The notes: generated by a model not told the origin, from the letters alone. Positions 1 to 7,637 are shown, numbered from the stretch's first letter. The stretch is 14,612 nt of DNA from Bacteroidales bacterium (GCA_017615445.1 JAGAAD010000109.1:1-14612); one strand, 5' to 3'. Translations and numbers: made by a program.

Positions 1-25
1 AGACAAGTCTATCCAGGAAAAGTAA
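1..25 (+). CDS. nqrD: 3' end of probable nqrD (partial)
   Basis: Only the last seven codons are visible: frame 2 reads DKSIQEK and stops at TAA 23-25. The assignment rests on position. In nqr operons nqrD directly precedes nqrE, and nqrE starts 18 bp downstream here. A charged hydrophilic C-terminal tail suits the end of a membrane subunit, but seven residues cannot identify the protein on their own. Confidence 0.45.
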
Positions 26-43
26 TAACACAACTAAGGAATT

Positions 44-658
44 ATGGAATATTTAAGCTTATTCGTAAAGTCAATCTTCGTTGACAATATGATCTTTGCA
101 TACTTCCTCGGTATGTGTTCATACCTGGCGGTATCAAAGAATGTGAAGACCGCGAACGGCCTCGGCATCGCGGTGATCTTCGTGCTTCTCATCACCTTGC
201 CGGTGAACTACCTGCTCAACAAGTTCGTCCTCCTTCCCGGAGCTCTGAGCTGGCTGGGCGAGAGTTTCGCAAGCGTGGACCTCAGCTTCCTGAGCTTCAT
301 CCTCTTCATCGCGGTTATCGCCGCTATCACGCAGGTGGTGGAGATGGTCGTGGAGAAGTTCCTCCCGAGCCTCTACGGCTCCCTGGGAATCTACCTCCCG
401 CTTATCGCCGTGAACTGCGCCATCCTCGGAGGATCGCTCTTCATGCAGCAGAGGGAGTTCGCCAACGTGGGTGAATCCGTGGTCTACTCTCTCGGCTCCG
501 GCATAGGTTGGTACCTCGCTATCGTGGCTCTGGCCGCAATCCGCGAGAAGATGTCCTACAGCAACGTCCCTGCCGCACTCAAGGGCACGGGTATCACATT
601 TATGACGGTCGGCCTGATGGGCATCGCCTTCATGGCCTTCATGGGAATTTCACTTTAA
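44..658 (+). CDS. nqrE: Na+-translocating NADH:quinone reductase subunit E (NqrE)
   Basis: NqrE is an integral membrane subunit of the Na+-NQR complex, which oxidises NADH, reduces quinone and pumps Na+ across the inner membrane. The 204-residue product is family length and strongly hydrophobic, with about six membrane segments. It shows the family blocks VKSIFVDNM near the N-terminus, [11 protein letters not shown] (Cys25) and [13 protein letters not shown] (Cys125); the two cysteines sit where the paired membrane Fe-S ligands of NqrD/NqrE lie. The stretch [20 protein letters not shown] and the following [11 protein letters not shown] are also typical. An AAGGA lies 3 bp before the ATG. nqrF follows after 12 bp, so the genes are almost certainly co-transcribed. 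Nothing looks truncated. Confidence 0.98.
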   Translation: MEYLSLFVKSIFVDNMIFAYFLGMCSYLAVSKNVKTANGLGIAVIFVLLITLPVNYLLNKFVLLPGALSWLGESFASVDLSFLSFILFIAVIAAITQVVEMVVEKFLPSLYGSLGIYLPLIAVNCAILGGSLFMQQREFANVGESVVYSLGSGIGWYLAIVALAAIREKMSYSNVPAALKGTGITFMTVGLMGIAFMAFMGISL

Positions 659-670
659 AGGATAGAGAAT

Positions 671-1945
671 ATGAGCAATACACTTATTTCTGCAATGGTG
701 CTGATGGTGATTGTCATCCTCATCCTGGTGGCAATTCTCCTCATAATCAAAGCGGCCATCACCCCCAAGGGCAAGGTCACTATCGATATCAACGACGGCA
801 AGAAAGTCATTGAAGCCACTCCGGGTGGGAACCTTATGGGAACCCTCGCCGAGGGCGGCATCTTCCTCCCCTCCGCCTGCGGCGGTAAGGCCAACTGCGG
901 CCAGTGTAAGATAGTGGTCGAAGAAGGCGGCGGAGAGATCCTCCCCACCGAAGTCGGCTTCTTCAACCGCAAGCAGATCAAGGAAGGCTGGAGACTCGGC
1001 TGCCAGGTCAAGGTCAAGGACAATCTGAAGGTGAAGATGGACGAAAGCGCCCTGAGCGTGAAGAAGCTCGAGTGCGAAGTAATCTCCAACGAGAACGTGG
1101 CCACCTTCATCAAGGAGTTCACGGTGCGTCTGCCCGAAGGCGAGCACATCGACTTCAAGTCCGGCGAATACATCCAGATCGACATCCCCGAGTACGAAGC
1201 GGACTTCTCCGATATGGGAGTGGCCGACATCTACAAAGGCGACTGGGAGAAATACGGCATCACATCCCTGAAGTTCAAGAACACCGTTCCCACCATCAGG
1301 GCATATTCGATGGCCTCATATCCTGCAGAGAAGGACGTCATCAAACTGAACGTCCGTATCGCCACCCCTCCGTTCGACAGGACTCAGCCTAAGGGCGTGT
1401 TCAAGTTCGTGCCGGGCGTGCCTCCGGGAATCGCCTCCACCTACGTCTTCTCCCGCAAGCCGGGCGACAAGGTGTGGATCAGCGGCCCCTACGGCGAGTT
1501 CCTTCTCCCTAAGGACGATCCGGACGACATGGAGTACATCTTCGTGGGCGGCGGCGCCGGTATGGCCCCTCTGCGTTCGCACATAATGCACCTCTTCAAG
1601 ACCCTCAAGACCAAGAGGCAGGTCCACTTCTTCTACGGCGCCCGCGCGCTCGTGGAGGCCTTCTACCTCGAGGACTTCGCGGAGATTGAGAAGGACTTCC
1701 CGAACTTCCACTTCCACCTCGCACTGGACCGTCCGGATCCGGCGGCAGATGCGGCAGGAGTAAAGTACACGGCAGGTTTCGTGCACAATGTGATGAACGA
1801 GACCTATCTGAAGGACCACGAAGCTCCGGAGGACATCAAGTACTTCATGTGCGGCCCTCCTATGATGACAAAGTGTGTGTGCGACCTGCTCGATTCGCTC
1901 GGCGTCGCACCCGAGAGCATCCTCTTCGACAACTTCGGAGGTTAA
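671..1945 (+). CDS. nqrF: Na+-translocating NADH:quinone reductase subunit F (NqrF)
   Basis: NqrF is the NADH-oxidising subunit, passing electrons from NADH through FAD to a 2Fe-2S centre and on into the complex. The 424-residue protein has an N-terminal membrane anchor (about residues 5-27) and a ferredoxin domain with cysteines 70, 76, 79 and 111 in the CGGKANCGQC plus LGC arrangement. The FAD-binding motif RAYSMASYP is at 210-218, the NADH-binding loop GGGAGMAPLRSH near 293-304, and FMCGPPMM lies near the C-terminus, which ends in DNFGG. All cofactor ligands expected for the family are present. AGGA lies 8 bp before the ATG. Its stop codon shares one base with the next gene (TAATG), which is unusual because nqrF commonly closes the operon. 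Confidence 0.98.
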   Translation: MSNTLISAMVLMVIVILILVAILLIIKAAITPKGKVTIDINDGKKVIEATPGGNLMGTLAEGGIFLPSACGGKANCGQCKIVVEEGGGEILPTEVGFFNRKQIKEGWRLGCQVKVKDNLKVKMDESALSVKKLECEVISNENVATFIKEFTVRLPEGEHIDFKSGEYIQIDIPEYEADFSDMGVADIYKGDWEKYGITSLKFKNTVPTIRAYSMASYPAEKDVIKLNVRIATPPFDRTQPKGVFKFVPGVPPGIASTYVFSRKPGDKVWISGPYGEFLLPKDDPDDMEYIFVGGGAGMAPLRSHIMHLFKTLKTKRQVHFFYGARALVEAFYLEDFAEIEKDFPNFHFHLALDRPDPAADAAGVKYTAGFVHNVMNETYLKDHEAPEDIKYFMCGPPMMTKCVCDLLDSLGVAPESILFDNFGG

Positions 1946-2763
1946 TGGAAAGGCTCAAAATAATCTTAGTGACAATGCTCCCGCTTCTGGCGGGAGCTTG
2001 TCGTAGTATGGGGTGTCAAGAAAGACCTGACCCGCCGCCGCCCGAACCGGAACCGGTGGTAAAGCAGGACTCGACCGTCTTCAGAACCCAGCTCACAGTG
2101 CGAGCCCCCTACCCAGTCCGCTCGCTGGACATATTCGTCTACCGCGCAGACGGCATGCGGGACCTCGAGCTCTATCTCCACGCAGACGCGGACAGCGCGA
2201 TTCTCTGCTTGAAAGACACGCTGCCCAGGACGGTGGCGGCAGTGGCCAACGCCCGCGGCCGATTCAATCCGAAGGGGCTGAACCACTACGACTCGCTGGG
2301 CGAGCTTCGCGCCCGCCTTGAGGACGATTCCCCGCAGGCCCCTTTGATGAGCGGTATAGGGCCGCTCGGGCAGCCCCTGCTCCTGACTCCCCTGCTTTGC
2401 ACGGTGGAACTCATCAGCGTGACCAATTATTATTCTGGAGACGTCCTCGCGGAGAATCCCAGAGTCTGGCTGGAAAATGTCAACAGCGAGGCCGATATCT
2501 TCAGGGACCAGGGCTTCACTGTCAGGGACGCGCACACATCCAAAAAGCTCAATCTTCCGAGCGACATAGGCCTCTACACTCAGTATCCCGGCATCAGACT
2601 CTACTGCTACCCCAACGACCTCCCTAATCCGAACGCCGGCAATCCGGCCACCGAACTCGTGCTTCAGTGCGAGATTAAAGGCGAAACCAGGACCTATCGC
2701 CACACCCTTCACCCCATCTTCAGAGGAGAGACACTCCAGCTTGACTTGCAGCTGCATCCATAG
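1945..2763 (+). CDS. Probable lipoprotein, FimB/Mfa2-like fimbrial anchor family
   Basis: The 272-residue product starts MERLKIILVT and has a short hydrophobic signal ending LLAGAC, a slightly non-canonical lipobox with candidate lipidation at Cys19; a second cysteine is at 24. A proline- and glutamate-rich linker follows. The body contains a DIFVYRADG strand, an ANARG segment, PLMSG, then LLCTVELISVTNYY, ENPRVWLENVN and LYCYPNDLPNP. This order resembles the FimB/Mfa2 (type V pilus anchor) lipoproteins of Bacteroidales; that is pattern recognition, not a profile match. A longer reading begins at 1849 inside nqrF. I chose 1945 because it overlaps the nqrF stop (TAATG) and begins a proper signal peptide. 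No partner fimbrillin gene is seen nearby. Family confidence is moderate, but coding confidence is higher. Confidence 0.7.
   Translation: MERLKIILVTMLPLLAGACRSMGCQERPDPPPPEPEPVVKQDSTVFRTQLTVRAPYPVRSLDIFVYRADGMRDLELYLHADADSAILCLKDTLPRTVAAVANARGRFNPKGLNHYDSLGELRARLEDDSPQAPLMSGIGPLGQPLLLTPLLCTVELISVTNYYSGDVLAENPRVWLENVNSEADIFRDQGFTVRDAHTSKKLNLPSDIGLYTQYPGIRLYCYPNDLPNPNAGNPATELVLQCEIKGETRTYRHTLHPIFRGETLQLDLQLHP
1977..1997 (+). other. Perfect 8-bp hairpin just downstream of nqrF
   Basis: The arms GCTCCCGC (1977-1984) and GCGGGAGC (1990-1997) are exactly complementary and flank a 5-nt loop TTCTG. The stem is GC-rich and lies 32 bp after the nqrF stop, within codons 11-18 of the lipoprotein gene. 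No U-run follows (TTGTCGTAGTATGG), so it is not a standard intrinsic terminator. It could attenuate expression of the lipoprotein gene or stabilise the nqr mRNA 3' end, or it could be chance from Leu-Pro-Ala-Gly codons. Confidence 0.5.
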
Positions 2764-2795
2764 GTTGATATTGTGCCGCAAATGTGTTACATTTG
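2764..2795 (+). promoter_or_regulatory. Bacteroidota-type promoter for the decoration gene cluster
   Basis: A TTG (2765-2767, in GTTG) stands exactly 20 bp upstream of TACATTTG (2788-2795). This matches the Bacteroidota housekeeping promoter: a -33 TTG/TTTG and a -7 TAnnTTTG about 19-21 bp apart. It fills the only sizeable gap in the window, directly after the lipoprotein stop codon. Transcription would start near 2800, leaving a leader of roughly 17 nt to the ATG at 2817 or 32 nt to the ATG at 2832. It therefore separates the six-gene cluster from the nqr/lipoprotein unit. Confidence 0.72.
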
Positions 2796-2816
2796 TAGGA
2801 TTTCCTTAGGAAGATT

Positions 2817-3815
2817 ATGCAAGGACAGAACATGCACATCTGCATCTGCGGCGGAGGCTCACTGGGCCACGTGTGCGCATGCGTCCTCGCCTCCCGCGAA
2901 GGAGTCAGCGTCAGTCTTCTTTCCGGACATCCTGAAAACTGGGGAAACAGAGTCCAAGTGTCCGACCCTGAGGGCAAGGTGTATTCAGGGCCACTCGCCG
3001 CGGTGTCTTCAGACCCGGCAAAGGTCGTAAAAGGAAGCGATATAGTTCTTCTCTGCGTTCCTGGGTATCTGATTGAAAAGACGCTGGAAAGCATCAAGTC
3101 CTTCATAGGAAACGCAGCCGTGGGCTCGGTGGTCTGCAGCACCGGATTCTTCTTTTTTGCGCACCGCATCCTCGGCGAAAACGCCAGGCTTTTCGGTTTC
3201 CAGAGAGTGCCCTATATCTCCAGAGTCGCCGAATACGGCTCAAAAGCGCTTCTTCTGGGTTACAAGAGCAGCCTTCTTGCCGCGCTTGAGAACCTTCCGG
3301 ACGCTTTCACGAAAACTCTGCAGGACCTCTTCGGCACTCCGGTTCAGAAAGCGGACAATTATCTCCAGGTCTCGCTCACCAATTCCAATCCCATCCTCCA
3401 CACCGGCAGGCTGTACGCTATGTTCGCCGGCAAGGAAGAACAGGTCTTCGACCACAACATCCTCTTCTACAAAGAGTGGACGGATGAAGCTTCGCAGACT
3501 CTGATAGATATGGACCGGGAGTTCTTCGTTCTTCTGGACAAGCTACAGGTCAAAGGCATCCCCACCCTTTTGGACTACTACGAAAGCACGGACGCGGCCT
3601 CGCTGACCCGTAAGATATCTTCCATCCCTGCATTCCAGACCATCACAAGCCCTATGATCCAATGCGAGGGCGGTTGGAAACTGGACAAGAGCAGCCGCTA
3701 CTTCACGGAGGACTTCCCTTTCGGGCTCCGCTGGATCAAGGAACTCGCCTCCCAAAACAAGATAGAAACACCCGTCATAGACAAAGTGTATGACTGGGGC
3801 ATGAAACAGATATGA
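2817..3815 (+). CDS. Opine dehydrogenase-like NAD(P) oxidoreductase
   Basis: This 332-residue protein resembles the octopine/nopaline dehydrogenase family, which reductively condenses the amine of an amino acid with a 2-oxo acid using NAD(P)H. The N-terminal Rossmann fold opens with HICICGGGSLGH (glycines 12-14 and 17). DIVLLCVPGY (75-84) is the usual fourth strand. The C-terminal domain carries SNPILHTG (190-197); His195 sits where the family's catalytic histidine is expected. RYFTEDFPFGL (294-304) is also a family signature. Two starts are plausible: ATG 2817, with AGGA 5 bp upstream, or ATG 2832, with AAGGA 6 bp upstream and the Rossmann strand beginning at once. It is the first gene after a promoter and overlaps the next gene by 4 bp (ATGA). 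Its neighbours suggest it makes or modifies the substituent that the Lic-type enzymes activate. The substrate cannot be read from sequence. Confidence 0.87.
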   Translation: MQGQNMHICICGGGSLGHVCACVLASREGVSVSLLSGHPENWGNRVQVSDPEGKVYSGPLAAVSSDPAKVVKGSDIVLLCVPGYLIEKTLESIKSFIGNAAVGSVVCSTGFFFFAHRILGENARLFGFQRVPYISRVAEYGSKALLLGYKSSLLAALENLPDAFTKTLQDLFGTPVQKADNYLQVSLTNSNPILHTGRLYAMFAGKEEQVFDHNILFYKEWTDEASQTLIDMDREFFVLLDKLQVKGIPTLLDYYESTDAASLTRKISSIPAFQTITSPMIQCEGGWKLDKSSRYFTEDFPFGLRWIKELASQNKIETPVIDKVYDWGMKQI

Positions 3816-4525
3816 CCTACAGCGCAGAAAAAGCGATAATACTAGCCGCCGGATTCGGCTCGCGGATGGTGCCCGTCACCCTGGACAGGCCCAAGCCGCT
3901 GGTCAGAGTGAACGGCACGCGCATTATAGACACCATAATCGACGCCCTGCAGGACGCCGGAATCGATGACATTACTATAGTCCGCGGGTACAAGAAGGAG
4001 TGCTTCGACGAACTGCTGGAGAAGTATCCGGATCTGAAGTTCATAGACAACGACCTGTTCGACAAGACCAACAGCATCTCCTCCGCCCATGCGGCGCTGG
4101 ACCTTCTCGAAGGCGGCTGCTACATCTGCGAGGCCGACCTGCTGATAGCCAATCCGGACGTCATACGCAAGTGGCACTCCGGCTCGGACTATCTGGGCTC
4201 GTTCGCCCGCGAGACGGACGACTGGTGTCTGAGCGAAAAAGACGGCTACGCCGCGAACTACCGCAAGGGCGGCACGGAATGCTTCAACTGCTACGGAATC
4301 TCCTACTGGACTCCGGAAGACTGCGAGAAGCTGCGCCGTGACATAGAGGAAGTGTGGAACGAAGAAGGCGGAAGGGACGTCTTCTACGAATTCGTTCCCC
4401 TCGTGCTCAGAAAAGACAACTATAAAGTGAAGATACACGAATGCCAGAAGGGCGATATAGTGGAGATAGACTCCTACAAGGAACTCTGCGCTATCGACCC
4501 CTCTTACAGACATTACAAGCAATGA
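3812..4525 (+). CDS. LicC-like sugar-phosphate/phosphocholine nucleotidyltransferase
   Basis: This cytoplasmic nucleotidyltransferase would activate a phosphorylated small molecule as its CDP (or other NDP) derivative. At 237 residues it is close to pneumococcal LicC. The nucleotide-binding loop LAAGFGSRMVP (11-21) and the downstream PKPL (27-30) are intact. The metal-binding acidic residue lies in CEADLL, and the C-terminal part has the LicC-like order of GISYWT followed by DIVEIDSYKEL. Start 3812 overlaps the dehydrogenase stop (ATGA), and its own stop overlaps the amidohydrolase start (ATGA). It is paralogous to the N-terminal half of the fusion protein at 6084-7637 but clearly diverged: it has TNSISSAHAAL where the fusion has TNNIDSLLCAA. 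Different substrates are likely. Phosphocholine, phosphoethanolamine or an opine-like phosphate are all possible. Confidence 0.9.
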   Translation: MTYSAEKAIILAAGFGSRMVPVTLDRPKPLVRVNGTRIIDTIIDALQDAGIDDITIVRGYKKECFDELLEKYPDLKFIDNDLFDKTNSISSAHAALDLLEGGCYICEADLLIANPDVIRKWHSGSDYLGSFARETDDWCLSEKDGYAANYRKGGTECFNCYGISYWTPEDCEKLRRDIEEVWNEEGGRDVFYEFVPLVLRKDNYKVKIHECQKGDIVEIDSYKELCAIDPSYRHYKQ

Positions 4526-6081
4526 AAGTCTACAAAGGAAACATTCTCACTGTCGACAGCAAGGACAGTGTGGCAAAATATCTCGTCGAAGACGGCGGAA
4601 AAATAATCTATGTTGGCAAGACCCTGCCGAAGGAGTATGCTGAAGCGGAGCTGGTGGATCTTGGCGAAAAAGCCCTGGTCCCCGCTTTCGTGGACTCGCA
4701 CCAGCACTTCGCATCTTTTTCCATCTTCAACGCCGGTCTCAATGTGATGGACGCCGAGTCCAACGAAGAGATCTCAAAGATGGTCGCAGACTTCTACGCA
4801 AGCAGTGGCAAGGCCAAGACCCTCATCGCCTTCGGCGCATCGCCATATTCCGTCAAGGAGCGCAGGCTCATCAGCCGCGAGGAGCTTGACAAGGTCTGCC
4901 CGGACAAGGAGATAATGGTGGTGAAGTACGACGGCCACGCCTGCATAGTGAACAGCAAGCTCCTCAAAACCATCGACAAGCAGGTCTGCAAGCTCCGCGG
5001 CTACCACCCGGACACGGGCGAGATGAACCAGGAAGCCTTCTTCAAGGTGTCCGACTACATCACCGGCAGCCTCAGCATAATAGACCTCTTCTCGAACATG
5101 CAGAAGGCGGCGGACTATGAAGCCTCCTACGGAATCGGAATGGTCCACACCGTCAGCGGAGTGGGTTTCGTGGGCGATCTTGACATCACCACAGAAAAGA
5201 TATTCGCGAAATCCCTGAAAAACGGTTTCCAAGTGCGCGTTTTCCCTCAGTCCATGGACATCAAGGTGGCCCAAAAGCGCAAGCTTCCCCGTATCGGCGG
5301 ATGCTTCAAGTGCGCGCTGGACGGCTGCTACGGCTCTATGGACGCCGCGATGAACGAGCCCTATGCCGACGGCTCGGACGGCGTTCTCTACTACACGGAC
5401 GAGACCGTCACCGAGTTCTGCAAGAAGGCCAACCGCGCGGGGCTGCAGATCGAAATGCACGCCATCGGCGACAAAGCTTTCGATCAGGCAACCCGCTGCC
5501 TCAAGGCCGCGCTTGACGACTTCCCCCGCAAGGACCACCGCCACGGCATAATCCACGACTGCCTGCCCACCGCAGAAGGTCTTAAGATCTGCCGCGACTA
5601 CCATATCGCCATGCCCGTCCAGAGCGCCTTCATCAATTGGAAGCAGGAGCCGGACGAGTATCTGGAGAGCATTATGGGCAAGGAGCGCTGCTCGCGCCTG
5701 AACCCCATCAAGGATTTCGCGGACAACGGAATAGTCGTGTCTCTGGGCTCCGACGCCCCCTGCACCTCCCCCAACCCGATAGTCTGGATAGACCGATGCG
5801 TGAATAACCCCAACAAGGAGCAGCGAGTCAGCGTGCAGCAGGCCCTGAGGATGGCCACCTGGAACGGCTACTACACCACCTTCGACGAGAAGGAGCGCGG
5901 TTCCCTGGAGAAAGGCAAAATCGCCGATATGGTCATCCTCAGCGCAAACCCTTACGAAACAGAAGAGCTCAAGTCCATCAAGATCGAGCAGCTTCTGCTT
6001 CAGGGTAAGCCATATCAGAGCGCCCAGGAAGGCGTCTTCGGCGCAGTACTCCGCGGTCTCTGCTCAAAGAACAAATTCTAG
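4522..6081 (+). CDS. YtcJ-like amidohydrolase (metal-dependent, amidohydrolase 3 family)
   Basis: This is a 519-residue amidohydrolase-superfamily enzyme expected to hydrolyse a C-N bond in a TIM-barrel metal site. Metal and catalytic motifs are all visible: DSHQHF (His60, His62), EMHAIGDKAFD (His313), GIIHDCLP (His345) and LGSDAPC (Asp411). The DGCYGSMDAAMNEPY block (267-281) is the YtcJ-type insertion. The C-terminus ends the composite beta-sandwich domain with LEKGKIADMVIL. No signal peptide is present, so it is cytoplasmic. ATG 4522 was chosen over an upstream in-frame ATG at 4441 because it overlaps the preceding stop (ATGA) and begins the typical first strand MKVYKGNILTVD. The next gene starts 2 bp later. 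Amidohydrolases are not part of the known phosphocholine pathway, so its place between two LicC-like genes suggests it prepares or trims the substrate. That role is inferred. Confidence 0.92.
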   Translation: MKVYKGNILTVDSKDSVAKYLVEDGGKIIYVGKTLPKEYAEAELVDLGEKALVPAFVDSHQHFASFSIFNAGLNVMDAESNEEISKMVADFYASSGKAKTLIAFGASPYSVKERRLISREELDKVCPDKEIMVVKYDGHACIVNSKLLKTIDKQVCKLRGYHPDTGEMNQEAFFKVSDYITGSLSIIDLFSNMQKAADYEASYGIGMVHTVSGVGFVGDLDITTEKIFAKSLKNGFQVRVFPQSMDIKVAQKRKLPRIGGCFKCALDGCYGSMDAAMNEPYADGSDGVLYYTDETVTEFCKKANRAGLQIEMHAIGDKAFDQATRCLKAALDDFPRKDHRHGIIHDCLPTAEGLKICRDYHIAMPVQSAFINWKQEPDEYLESIMGKERCSRLNPIKDFADNGIVVSLGSDAPCTSPNPIVWIDRCVNNPNKEQRVSVQQALRMATWNGYYTTFDEKERGSLEKGKIADMVILSANPYETEELKSIKIEQLLLQGKPYQSAQEGVFGAVLRGLCSKNKF

Positions 6082-6083
6082 AA

Positions 6084-7637
6084 ATGATCAAAGTCCGCCA
6101 CGCAGTCATCCTCGCAGCCGGAGCGGCCACCCGCTTCGTTCCCCTTTCGCTCGAACAGCCCAAAGGTCTGTTCTCTGTGGGCGGCCAGCGCCTCATCGAC
6201 AGGCAGATCGAGCAGCTGCTCGAAGCCGGGATCAAGGACATCACCGTGGTCCTGGGCTACAAAAAGGAGATGTTCTCCTATCTCGCCGGAAAATACGGCG
6301 TAAGACTGGTGGACAACCCCCGCTACAACGTAACCAACAATATAGACAGCCTGCTCTGCGCGGCCGACTACCTGCAGGACGCCTACATATGCTCCTGCGA
6401 CGACTATTTCGCCGAGAATCCGTTCAGGACCGAGGAAGAACACAGCTTCTACGCCGGCGAGGATGTGGACTACGCATCCAAGGAGATGTTTGTCAGCACG
6501 GACCGCAGCGGACGCATAATCAAGATGGACAAGGGCCGCAAGAAGGGCAGAATCCTCCTTGGCCATTCCTTCTGGACTGCCGAATTCGCGCAGAAGTTCA
6601 TCATGATTGCCAGAGCTGACAAAGACGGCAAATATAGCAAGTCATACTGGGAGTGGCTGGTCAGGGACTATCTCCCGGTGCTGCCCCCGTTCTACTTCAA
6701 GCCCTACCCCAAGGGCGTCATCTACGAATTCGACTATTTCGAAGAGCTGCGAGCCTTCGACTCCGACTACGTCGCCGATTCCCGCAGCCGCATAATAGAC
6801 AACATTAAGAGCGTGTTCGGCTGCTCGGACGCAGACATCACGGACTTCCGCAAGATAAGCGAAGGACTCACCAACACTTCGTTCATTTTCCGGGTCGGCG
6901 GAAAGGACTACATCTACCGCCATCCCGGCGACGGCACAGGCGAGATTATCGACCGGCGCCACGAGCGGGTGTGCCTCGAAAAGGCAAAGGAGCTCGGGAT
7001 AGACCCCACCTACATACATCTGGATGAGCGCGAGGGCTGGAAGATAAGCTGGTATGTGCCCGAATTCCGCGAGCCGGACTACTCGTCCGACGAGGATTCC
7101 GCGAAGGTGCTGGCTGTGCTGCGCGAACTGCACGCTTCCGATGTGCAGCTGCCGTGGGGCCTGAAGCCCTGGGAAGACTCGCTCGAAATCGAGAAACTGC
7201 TGGAGGCGAAGGCGCCCGGCTGTTTCGCGCCCTACCTCGAGCTGAAGGGCCGCATCGAAAAGCTCTACGAAAAGACGGCGGGCGACGGAGTCAAGCCCTG
7301 CTTCTGCCATGGAGACACCTACAAGCACAACTGGATGCTCCGCCCGGACGGGAGCGTGGTCCTTATCGACTGGGAGTACTCCGGCTGCTCGGATCCCGGC
7401 ATCGATGTGGGTTATTATATAGTGGACGCCATGTATGAGCGCGAGCGCGCCAAAGCATTCATACGCGAATATCTCCAGGAAAGCTGGACTCCGGCCCTCG
7501 AAGAACATTATCTGATTTACACCGCCCTTATCGCCTGGTACTGGTTCGTCTGGGCCCTCTACCGCGAATCTTGCGGCGCTTCGATGGGCGAAAGCCTTGG
7601 CAACTGGCTGGAAATGGCCAAATACTACTCCGAATGA
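6084..7637 (+). CDS. LicC-LicA fusion: nucleotidyltransferase plus choline kinase-like domain
   Basis: This 517-residue bifunctional protein would phosphorylate an amino alcohol and then activate it with a nucleotide. Residues 1-230 form a LicC-like nucleotidyltransferase: LAAGAATRFVP (10-20), PKGL (26-29), CDDYF (105-109), GHSFWT (160-165) and GVIYEFDYFEEL (211-222). Residues 240-517 form a LicA/APH-fold kinase: EGLTNTSFIF (260-269) near the ATP-binding end, the catalytic loop CHGDTYKHN (408-416, with His409, Asp411 and Asn416), and IDWEYSGCSDPG (428-439), whose Asp429 is the Mg ligand. LicA usually has HND rather than HGD, a small departure. The order of domains is reversed relative to reaction order, as in other LicCA fusions. 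It starts 2 bp after the amidohydrolase and overlaps licD1 by 4 bp (ATGA). Choline, ethanolamine or a modified amino alcohol could be the substrate. Confidence 0.93.
   Translation: MIKVRHAVILAAGAATRFVPLSLEQPKGLFSVGGQRLIDRQIEQLLEAGIKDITVVLGYKKEMFSYLAGKYGVRLVDNPRYNVTNNIDSLLCAADYLQDAYICSCDDYFAENPFRTEEEHSFYAGEDVDYASKEMFVSTDRSGRIIKMDKGRKKGRILLGHSFWTAEFAQKFIMIARADKDGKYSKSYWEWLVRDYLPVLPPFYFKPYPKGVIYEFDYFEELRAFDSDYVADSRSRIIDNIKSVFGCSDADITDFRKISEGLTNTSFIFRVGGKDYIYRHPGDGTGEIIDRRHERVCLEKAKELGIDPTYIHLDEREGWKISWYVPEFREPDYSSDEDSAKVLAVLRELHASDVQLPWGLKPWEDSLEIEKLLEAKAPGCFAPYLELKGRIEKLYEKTAGDGVKPCFCHGDTYKHNWMLRPDGSVVLIDWEYSGCSDPGIDVGYYIVDAMYERERAKAFIREYLQESWTPALEEHYLIYTALIAWYWFVWALYRESCGASMGESLGNWLEMAKYYSE

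Noticed and set aside
1849..1944. Longer N-terminus for the lipoprotein gene
   Set aside because: It would lie inside nqrF in another frame and place an arginine-rich segment before the signal peptide, which would disable it.
1977..1997. Reading the hairpin as the intrinsic terminator of the nqr operon
   Set aside because: The stem is good but no T-run follows it, and it lies within a gene that appears intact, so I list it only as a hairpin of uncertain role.
4774..5604. Minus-strand open frame of 276 codons opposite the amidohydrolase
   Set aside because: Valine- and alanine-rich shadow frame; the + strand has all amidohydrolase metal ligands.
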